A DNA stretch of 64,000 nt from Isoetes taiwanensis (taxonomy: Eukaryota > Streptophyta > Lycopodiopsida > Isoetales > Isoetaceae). The stretch is taken from positions 184,001-248,000 of the forward strand of contig JAJEKV010000062.1 of the NCBI GenBank assembly GCA_021234155.1, given 5' to 3'. Below are positions 55,901 through 64,000 of the stretch, piece after piece (positions within the stretch are counted from its first letter, which is position 1; the number at the start of each line of letters is the position of its first letter). The notes under the pieces were generated by a model. That model was not told the origin of the DNA. It made no database searches and saw nothing but the letters and a program-made list of their open reading frames with translations. Position numbers and translations under genes: made by a program.

Positions 55901-56615
55901 CATGCACGAGTCCAGAGGGAGCAGCTTAGCTTGAAGGGGTGTTTCCAAACCGAGGCCGATGGTCGAGATGGAGGTACACTCATCACCGTGAACAAAGCGC
56001 TATCCCAAAAGTCATGATGAATGTTATTAATATAGAATCATTGAAAGTGCACAATAAACCCCGGTATTCCTTCTTGTTTGTTTGACCATGGAATATGTTG
56101 TAAGAAGTGCATATCAAGCAATAAATCCCATTGAGTTCTCTCATCAAGACACATGTTTAAATCCCCAATTTTCATGTCCCATGTTGGAGTGTTATTGAAA
56201 TCACCGCCATAATCCATGTTTCACAACTCGAGTTGAAAGCCAAAGCTTAAATAGAAGGCCAAATTGTAGCCCCGAAGTCTAGAGTCGTCTTGAAGCATAA
56301 ATGTTAATGACTCCAAAAGAAATATCATTATTTCCGAGAATTACCGATCGCCGTGTCTTGCAGGGGCTATTGTAAATCAAACTTTGATTTAGATGCTTCC
56401 AAATAATGCACAGACCACCAGATGTGCCCGTGGCTTCAATCCAAATTGAGGAAAACCCAGGGCCTATCCAATCTGCAAGGTTTGAGCACTCAAAGTTAGG
56501 CAGTCCTCGCCTCGCAGCAGATAATGTCACCGCTATAGTTTCTTATCTGAGATATTACCCTCCTCCTTTTAAGGGCGTTTTATTCCCCGAGATTCCAACT
56601 AAGAATCTTCATGGA
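55900..56615 (-). pseudogene. LINE ORF2 endonuclease remnant
   Basis: From 56,610: VGISGNKTPLKGGG and YLR.ETI (usual WNxRGxxxPxKRxxxxxxLxxxxxD), then IGPGFSSIWIEATGTSGGLC, IIWKHLNQSL and FGVINIYAS (VxxVYxS). Later DYGGDFNNTP and GDLNMCLDERTQWD (GDFN-like). An AP-type endonuclease with stops near its start. Confidence 0.7.
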
Positions 56616-56673
56616 GAGTAAATTTATGGAAGGAAGCGTAAGAGGAGGGTGCTTTAAGTATCCTTTCTGGATC

Positions 56674-58803
56674 TTAGCCTTGTGTTAGCTGCAGAGTATT
56701 GGAGGAAGTAGGTGCTCTTTGAATTTTCTTTTTCTTGGCCTTTTTGCTACTAGACTTGGCTATGCTAGTACATTTTTGATTGGATGTGAGGTAGGCATCA
56801 TCATCCCAAGCATTTCCATTGGTGTTGATATTATTTAAAGCATTCTCCTTGTCCGATTCCAAGACGCCAGGATCCATGTCGGCCAGGTTTATATGATCGG
56901 TGATTCTCCTCGGTGATGGTGAGGGCAACCTCTTTGACTTACGTTAATCTGCAAAAGCGCAGTTTGAAGCAATGGGGCTGAAGTTTGTGGTAGTATCTAT
57001 CGATGTTTAACTTGTTATTTTTATTACTAGAATCAAATGCAAGGTTTGTTAAGGAAAGATCTTGCCTGAAATGAAGTGGTCATGCCGGTAGAATCTGAAT
57101 CAGATCCAAATTTGTTGAACTTCGTTGTAGTTGAGTCCCGTGGAGCTTGGCCGAACTAAACCAATCGCTGTAGCCTCATCATGTAGCGCACTCTTTCCCG
57201 TGAGGTCGATATATCCCCACACTACCTACCTCGCAGTAAAAGGCATCCGACACACTTACGCATTTCAACCAATTGGGTGAAGTTGCGAGCTATCTCGTGG
57301 GAGATGGTGGCATTTTTGGGTGAGAGGAAACAGCTTTGAGTGAGGTCAAGGGTCAACATGAAGCAGTGAATTTCATTTGGAGGAGGAAGTGGTGATGGAG
57401 ATGGAAATATAATAGGCATGATAGATTCGTAAGGGAGAGTGGGGTGAGTGGTGGTTTGAGGCAAAGATTTTGAAGAAATGTTTATGGGTGAGTTAGGATC
57501 GGGTCGATCAGCCAGATCATCTTCGTGAGATTTGTGATAAAACCGCATAAGTGTTTGAGGATTTCAAGGTTTCGCGTGTCAATATCACGTCACGCGTAAT
57601 CTTCGAAGTTTACTTTCCTCAACATTAGCAAAGTGCTTTGAGATCCATTTATCGTTGAGTGATCACCAAGGAACCTATGTTGAGGTCCGGAGGAGTTTGA
57701 CTTGCAAATCCTTGTGTTTGATACTACCTTTTCATTAATTAATGAAACCACATTCAAACAACTGACTGTGTCTTTCTTTTCTTGAGGCAAATGTCATTTG
57801 AGCATGCAAATCCTATGAGCCTTTGGATGGGAAAGGTGGACACTTGTAAGTTTCGAACTCAGAGAATACTTGATAAAGTTTTGTACAAATCAATCTTTTC
57901 TGGTAATTCAGAGCTTTGCCTTTCCCTGCTTAGCAAGTTTATATTGTGAGCAATATTTGCCTTACTGATTACAGGAAATTGAGAAGGCTCAGTAACTTTT
58001 TTATGAACTCGATCATTTGGCATACTCTCCTTGTTCAATCCAACTGATGGAGGGTTTTCTTTGATGAAGATACCTTTGTTCAAAACCTTAATTCCAAATT
58101 TTGTTTGATAGGGAGAGATGTGTTGTTGGTGAGTTGAGACCGAGGAGCTTGCGCAATTTTGTGGCACTTGTTTTCTTGCTTCCCTCTACTTTTGAATTCT
58201 TCTTTGTACCGCCATTGATTCTTTTCCATTCATTTTGAGCTTTGGAATTATCATAAGAAGCCATAGTTTCTACCAGATCCTTATGGTAGCTATTTGAATT
58301 ATCCCTGTATGATATGACTGCAATTCCATGATTGGTAGGCATGGAGGTCATCGTGATCTCGATTTTTTGGTGCATTTAAATCCTACCTTCCTTCGATAAG
58401 AACATTCAACGCCATTGAGATGTCTCTGCAATTTTGGCAAAAGTTTGGTAAGCCCCCGCCCATCTAAGTTGCAAGATAGATTTATTCCCAAAGTAATCCA
58501 GGAAAGGAAGTTCGAAGGGATGTTCTTGGTGGTGTCAAGCTGGACAAAGCACTTGGGAGGTTTGTAAGGGTAGTACCTCAAAGAGTCGTAGGTACCAATT
58601 GAGTTGAAGATTGTGGAGAAACAAATTTTCATTCCAAGAAATAGGGTGAGCTCACTCATAGTAACACAGGGCAACATGAAATTTGTTGAATTCATTGAGA
58701 GGTAATTTGGCATTCCATTTGAGAAAAGATAGTTGAAATGTTTCAATAGTGGAGAAGCCAAGTTTGAGCAAGAAATTTGAGGTTCTTGTACAACCACATT
58801 CAA
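56674..58803 (-). pseudogene. LINE ORF1 remnant
   Basis: The frame at 58,348-58,803 carries MKICFSTIFNSIGTYDSLRY, CFVQLDTTKNIPSNFLSWIT and CNLDGRGLTKLLPKLQRHLN, a plant LINE ORF1 nucleic-acid-binding region by position and composition. A final frame (56,674-56,928) ends in a basic SSSKKAKKKKIQRAPTSSNT tail, like the ORF1 tail of the 15-kb LINE. Frames at 57,222-58,375 between them are Pro/Ser/Thr-rich. Confidence 0.6.
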
Positions 58804-60059
58804 CCAGAATGTAGGGATAATTTAGCCAGTTAGATCGAAAGTTAATTACGATGCCTTTGTGGAGTCTAAGAAGATGATCCCAAAGTTTTTCAATTTTTAA
58901 GCCACGAGTCTACTTTGACTATAACAGCAAATTTTAGACAATGATTCAATCTTAGAGGCAACCACAGTGAGTTAAGTCAATACCTCTCAAGAGCCGGATA
59001 TTGGTAGGTGCCCGGATTGTTGGTACTGAAGTCGGCCAGTTGTTCATCGAGATAACCGGGATCTCTACCCCTGAACGGGGGAATTGGCACACCATTGGCA
59101 TCCAAATGTGGCAAAGTTTGGGATCCTCTTGGGTCCGTAGATAAAGTATCCCAATTTGGAGCAAAATGACCGTAGTGATGCATATCTCATTACCTTAGGA
59201 GCAGTGGTTAGAGAAATCTCCAAATTTGATGAATTTTGAAGGATCACGGTGGAGAATACTTAACCGAAAGCAAGAAGATCGCCTCGGCAAATGTAAGGGA
59301 GGAGCATAAAGTTATGAATAAAAGAGAGGGAAGATGGGCTTAGGGCTGACGAGTCATTGAAGGATATATTTTTTTGGGGAAATACCGACATTAATGCACG
59401 TAAAATGAAATTCAAAATGTGAGTGGCTAAAGCTAGGAGGGATGCGAAAAAGATCGTGGAAGATCGTGAGAACAAAGCAAGAGAATAATCTATCTAAAAA
59501 CAAAGAAGGAAAGGAGAACCATAGATCTGCCAAAATACCTTGAGAGCATCCATTAATTGCATCAATCTGAGAAAATCTTCACTTGAATTTTTTTGTCTGT
59601 CCATTCACAGTAAACTTGAAAGATTGCTGTTGCTTAGATATTTCTTTTGCCCGTGAATTCCAAAGCATCTAAGATTCAATGATCTCGCACTCTAGTTCTT
59701 CCTGTGTGTTGTAGTAGTGTATTCTGGAGCAAATAGGGAGTCAGGAAAGTATTGATGAAGAACTAGCGATTCCCAAAGTGTAGAGTGAGCTTTAGATAGA
59801 AAACCACACGAAATTCTGTCTTCCTGCTTCAAGATTGTAAAAAATTTAGTATCCATACAAAGGTAATCGATGATGAAGAGGATAATTGCCGGGCCTCTAC
59901 AGGCCAAAGAAGATGAAGAGAGCAAATTCGATCAAAAGGAAAATTTTCTGTGGATGAGATCAAGAAAGAGTTTGAATCATATAGGACAAAAGATTCAAGA
60001 AAATTGGCGCTGGTTGGTGACGTGTCCATCCTCCGTTGTTGTCCAGATAATCTCTCTTT

Positions 60060-60174
60060 TATGGCTTAGATTTAGCTAGATGTAAGGTTCAAAATTGCGC
60101 TCGCACTATATTAGACCGAGCCTCTTCGTCGGATGTACTCGTGTTTTATCTCAAATTTGAGAGCCTCATTTGGC
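60060..60174 (-). repeat. Dispersed repeat family R2, copy 3, right part, including right target-site duplication
   Basis: Resumes with TATGGCTTAGATTT (60,060-60,073) and continues AGCTAGATGTA, CACTATATTAGAC, ATCTCAAATTTGAGAGCCTC ATTTGGC, matching the inverted complement of 32,280-32,420. It stops matching after TTTGGC. Confidence 0.85.
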
Positions 60175-60199
60175 CAATGCCTCCTTCACTCTTTTGTAC

Positions 60200-61066
60200 A
60201 TATTTGTCTTTTCTTTTTCTTGTTTTGTGATCATGAGCATGGCAGCTTTGTAGCATCCCCAGAGTCATAGACCGGCCGGCTGCAGTGGTGTATGCCAAGA
60301 ACTCACAATTAACAAGAATGACGCATATGTGGGTTCGGCTTCGTGATCAATTTCTTGAGCCTTGTTGTTTTGTTGTTGTCCTTGTCGCTTTTATTATCCT
60401 CAGTTCTTGAATACTCCTTGTATATTACTCTCAAAGCTCACTTCCCCAAGGTTAGGTGCTTCGTGGCGTGGTGCAATCACCGTATCGATGAATGCTCTTG
60501 TGAGTCGGGCTTAGGCCGGGTGTGAGCCCCCTCGCCCTTGTTGTGGCCTTCATCATGAGACCGTGGAGCATTGTCCCGGTTTTATGCCCTCACTTGCGTG
60601 TCGCCTCGGGATTGGGTCGTGGCTCTATTTCGTGTGATATTGACTAGCCGCCAGCTGTCGCCTTCATGTTATCCTCGGTGCTTGGCGCCTTTCGCAGCAA
60701 GCCTTGCATCCGTGGTGTGGCTTGGTTGGTGTGGCTGATTTGGAAGCGACGGGCGGTTGTGGATCTTTCGTGGGATTCAACGTACCGCGGCCTCTCGATT
60801 CTCGACTTCGACCGTGTACAAGCTATTTCAAAGCCTTTATGTTCCCTGGATTAATAGAGCGGAAGTTCACTATTTGGACTTCTTGGGTGTTGTAGATGGT
60901 GATGGTCTAGTTTGTACAAAGAGAGAGTTGTAGTTTTTCGTGAGTTTGTTGTGGAGTGTCGAGGTATCGTTGTCTCTTTGGGGCGCTTCTCCTTCCTCCT
61001 CACTTGATTTGTAACATTACCCTTCTTTTTAATATATTGATGACACAGCTTCTTCAAAAAAAATAT
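60200..61066 (+). mobile_element. LINE 3' end with poly(A) tail
   Basis: The end TTTTTAATATATTGATGACA then CAGCTTCTTCAAAAAAAA (61,028-61,065) is a typical plant L1 3' UTR (AATAT-rich phrase, gene-end text, poly(A)). The upstream 800 bp have frames with Cys and Trp (for example VRCFVAWCNHRIDECSCESG) but no clear zf-RVT. The 5' boundary is uncertain. Confidence 0.5.
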
Positions 61067-62650
61067 AGTTATAGCATGACATGGTTTGAAAACATACAGT
61101 TCCAAATGACCTGGTATAAAAACACCCCTGCTTGTCTGTTGGAATTACAAGGTCATGGCAGATAGCAAGATTGTTGAAGCAAGTAATCATATTGTGGACT
61201 TCAATGAAGACCTCTATGGGTAGATAATGCTTTTCACTAGATAAGATCAGAAGGAAAGATGCAATTTCCTATTCAAAGAAGAGAGGCCAGATTGCACATG
61301 TACGAGTGGAAGTAAGTATATGTAGGTTGAATTGTCAAAAACTTGGGCTCTGGACAACAAATTAGACTTCTATTATTGCAACTACAGTGCACTGAATGAA
61401 CAGTGCACTGTGTGAATAGTGAATCCTGAAAAATCAATGGTATTGAATTATTAATTAAACTATTGCATATTTGCCTCATTTATTGTGGAGATTGAATTTA
61501 ATGTTGAAAATCTAGCATATTATTGAAAGATCAATTTTCTACTCAAATTGAACAATGTACATCATGTAGCATATCTTCCAAAATCTACATAGCTTCACCA
61601 AAAAAAGTGTAACTCCATGTCCGCTTCCAAAGTAGTTCAAAAGGCATACATAAGTATTAGCTTCAAGCTAAGAGTGAAGATCAAGTTAGGCTTAGGGTCT
61701 TTGGATTGCCCATCAGGGTTCAAGTTTGACGACTTTCATGCCTGTTTTTGGCTTTTTTTCTCGTCAAAACAGTCAACAAAAAATTGCCCTGCATATGAAG
61801 GGTAACAAATATCAATTTGCCTGTCATATAGAAAGGCAAAAAAAAAAAAATGTGTATGTCATTTGAAAGGTCGCAAATATAAATTTGCCTTTCATTTTTG
61901 TATTAGGGTTATTTTATAGGCATAGGCATATCGACTTAATGTACTTTAACTGCCTCTAATAGAATAATGAATTAGGTAACATTAAGATTTTTTTTTTAAA
62001 CTTCTACATTCCCAATTCCTCCTATTCTCCCATTTCCCGACGAATCCACCAATTTGAAAAATTCGAGTCATTTCTCCTCTGCCAGCTGCCAGCTGCCATG
62101 GCTCTTTTCAGTAAGCTAGTAATGCTCACTATTTCAGTTTTTCTAGTTCTTCTTTTTTGAAATAATCTCAATTGCATAATTGTCTGGTTCCTTCAAGGCA
62201 TCATTCTCTATAGCTTCATCTACAAACATATCTTGTTGAATTATGTTTCTTGTATCCCCGATTTTTTTTGATTTCATCAATGTCATCATCAATACCTTTA
62301 TAACCGTCCATCCTTTTACCGCTTAAGTCATGCTTTAAACCTTTATTGCCTTTACAATCCCTGTCCTTGTAAAGCCTGGTTTCTACAAATTTTACATCTC
62401 TACTGGTTATGATTTTTCTCCTCTGGGGATCATAGAGATTATAACCCTTTGACTGATGATCATATCTGATATGGTGGCGCTCGGGGGAGTGGTTGTCGGG
62501 AGCAAGAGTAGGAGAAAGAAAGCTATAAATGTTTATGTTATCCCTTGGACCCTAGTATCTTAGTGAATATACAATAAGTTAAGTTAGCAATTATCTTTAG
62601 CTAGACCATTGGTGGATATCATTCAAGTAAGGCTTATTAAGGGATACCTT
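61067..62650. other. Unassigned stretch
   Basis: AT-rich. Contains a short repeated CAGTGCACTG(A/T) phrase (61,386-61,412), an A-run at 61,839, and a CCAGCTG(C)CAGCTG repeat at 62,084-62,095. No gene is supported. Confidence 0.3.
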
Positions 62651-62655
62651 TACCT

Positions 62656-62770
62656 TTTTATAATAGAATAGAATAGAATAGAATAGTTTTTTATAAAGAG
62701 GTCAACCCATGTAAGCTAGTACAATCATTACTACTAGGATTAAAAAACCCTCGGGGGGGAAGCTTGTTTT
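62656..62770 (-). mobile_element. LINE family T 3' end, inverted, with (TAGAA)n tail
   Basis: TAGAA units at 62,664-62,690, then TAGTTTTTTATAAAG, and GGATTAAAAAACCC at 62,737-62,750. Read on the minus strand it matches the ends at 48.8 kb and 34 kb (GGGTTTTTTAA, GTAGTAATG, TATAAAAAACTATTCTATTC). It lacks the outer 5' stem arm. Confidence 0.65.
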
Positions 62771-63043
62771 TAAAAACCAATTGAAGATGATAAGCCAAAT
62801 TGTTTCCCCAATTGAAGATCTAAGCCAAATCCTATAAGCCTATTCCTCAAATTTATGTTTTTGCTACAAAGGATTTGTAGTGGCTAACTTATGCTATTGC
62901 CTTTCTTTGGAAGTCTCTTGCTCAAGGACAACAACCCGTTGGGTGGAGAGCTTACCCTAAGGGTGGATTTGTGCTTACTTGACTTGTTTCTTGACGATTG
63001 TTTTTGGAAAGACATTTTTGGAGACTAGCTAATCGTATCAAAT

Positions 63044-63055
63044 TGGTATCAGAGC
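63044..63055 (+). other. Primer-binding site of an LTR retrotransposon
   Basis: TGGTATCAGAGC, complementary to initiator tRNA-Met, followed by ACGGTTCCGATCTC. The 5' LTR must end just before, near 63,040; its start was not found. This site and the 2,808 site are in the same orientation but not obviously the same family. Confidence 0.8.
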
Positions 63056-64000
63056 ACGGTTCCGATCTCTCTTGGGCCCTGTGTGTTTTCATTTTGTTCA
63101 TTTTGAGTGAACGAGTAAGAACTAGTCTAATTGCTCTATTAGAAATATTTTGGTATTTGTTTGAGCGAGCGAAATTAAAAGCCTGAAGAAGTAAGACTAG
63201 GTCCCGAGGAATGTAACTAGAATTCTGGAGGCATAAGAGCATTAACTTGTTTTTTTTTTGCATGATTTCCCTCAGGGGTTCTGCTCCAAAAAGATTTAAG
63301 GTACTGATTGAATCTCGGCCAAAATCAAAGATGGAAAGACGTGCTAGGAAACAATGCTAGTTATGAGCCAGCTTATGAAGAACTGAGAAAATTATAGGTC
63401 GCTTGGACCATGAAGTGATTGGTTAATATGAAATAATTGCAGAGCATCACTTGGTATAGAAGTTTACTGAATATGGAAATGGGTCGTGCCATGGTCTCTC
63501 CCTAGGTTGTGATTGATTAGATCTTCATAAGTGTCCGCGCATTTCATTTGAAGCCATTGATAAACCATTTCAAGCCTTAGAACTTTCTATAATATTTCTG
63601 TGGATATGTTGAAAGAAAAATCATTTGAGGATATGTTAGTAAAGAAACGTATCATTTGATTGAATATTCTAGGTTATTAATATGTAAGACATGAACCTAT
63701 GTACGTGATACATGCAATTATTGGTATAACCCAAAGAACCATACCATTTGGTTGGGTTTGCAGTTTCTAATATCATGATTGAGTTTTTCGCAGGACATAG
63801 AAATTGTCATGCAGGGAATTATTTTGAGAGATATTCTTACCTTCTTATTGGCACATGAGCAACCTAAGTTTTAGGCGTTTGTAGCTATAAGGTAAATAGA
63901 TATTTGAGTTACATTCGCCTTAGGGAAATCCAAGGTGGAAGTAAGGTGTTCTTTTCTTTGTGTAATGTATAATAAGTCCTCAGACAACTAATATGTTTGC
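63056..64000 (+). mobile_element. Probable LTR-element internal region, degenerate
   Basis: It follows the PBS, so gag would be expected, but no frame longer than 60 codons with a gag motif was found. The rest lies beyond the window or is decayed. Confidence 0.35.

Larger units (their letters stand above)
54080..60059 (-). mobile_element. Near full-size minus-strand L1-type LINE with 14-bp target-site duplication
   Basis: The element runs from a poly(T) start (about 54,077-54,090, the poly(A) tail of the minus strand) to 60,059 and is bracketed by TATGGCTTAGATTT. Order on the minus strand: 5' region and ORF1 (60,000-56,674), endonuclease (about 56,610-55,900), RT start (55,580-54,900), short remainder. 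About 6 kb is normal length, but ORF2 occupies only some 2.5 kb instead of 3.5 kb or more, and the catalytic palm (KxxxDxxKAYD, YADD) was not seen, so an internal deletion is likely. It sits within a copy of dispersed repeat R2, which is therefore older. Inactive. Confidence 0.85.

Noticed and set aside
59700-59725. TTGTAGTAGTG, a possible CACTA right terminus matching the left end at 45,754
   Set aside because: It lies inside the TSD-bounded LINE (54,080-60,059) and lacks GACGTC or TTATCTCG subterminal repeats, so it is a chance match.
1-64000. CRISPR arrays, bacterial operons, riboswitches or integrated virus
   Set aside because: No regularly spaced identical repeats, no Shine-Dalgarno-driven gene series, and spliceosomal introns throughout. 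The reverse transcriptases belong to LINEs or to LTR elements.

Overview
The window is nuclear DNA of a land plant. Short exons are interrupted by GT-AG introns, and there are PPR (pentatricopeptide repeat) fragments, a 2-oxoglutarate/Fe(II) dioxygenase, a plastid-type Cpn20 remnant, plant L1-type LINEs, Ty1/copia and chromovirus (Ty3/gypsy) remnants, a CACTA end and a Helitron end. Coding DNA is sparse and every recognisable coding region is broken. The heavy load of old LINEs, the many PPR-like fragments, and a transposon-like family (DUF7869-like) that I associate with non-seed plants and some animals suggest a fern or another non-flowering plant. That placement is inference.

Layout. 0-6.5 kb: chromovirus 3' end and LTR start, a copia 5' LTR/PBS/gag, then a 5'-truncated LINE on the minus strand. 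6.5-14 kb: one isolated well-formed exon, an RT fragment with an internal 22-bp duplication, a clear Helitron 3' terminus, short tandem duplications, a degraded AT-hook-like coding stretch and a copia RNase H remnant. 14.4-19.9 kb: a long plus-strand LINE whose ORF1 is split by a 450-bp inverted-repeat element. 21.9-23.8 kb: minus-strand copia remnant lacking a visible integrase. 24.8-31.3 kb: three PPR pseudogene fragments around a four-exon 2OG dioxygenase pseudogene. 32-35 kb: an uncharacterised dispersed repeat and a LINE 3' end.

36.1-38.0 kb is the most unusual part. A broken amino DNA-methyltransferase-like gene (minus strand) lies almost head to head with a broken DUF7869-like gene (plus strand). 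A second DUF7869-like copy lies at 50.5-51.6 kb. 38.1-39.2 kb holds a duplicated unit, one copy of which has a TATA box before a short ORF. 40.6-45.8 kb is LINE debris, cut by a CACTA left terminus at 45,754. A three-exon Cpn20 pseudogene follows at 46.7-47.4 kb. 54.07-60.07 kb is an almost full-size minus-strand LINE with a 14-bp target-site duplication, inserted inside a copy of the same dispersed repeat seen at 32 and 43.7 kb. The right edge holds another LINE 3' end and an LTR-element primer-binding site.

There is no operon-like organisation. The history is one of nested insertion, gene capture or duplication, and decay. No full-length intact protein gene was found, and no complete tRNA or rRNA gene or CRISPR array was seen. 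Family names come from motif recognition by eye; no database search was possible.
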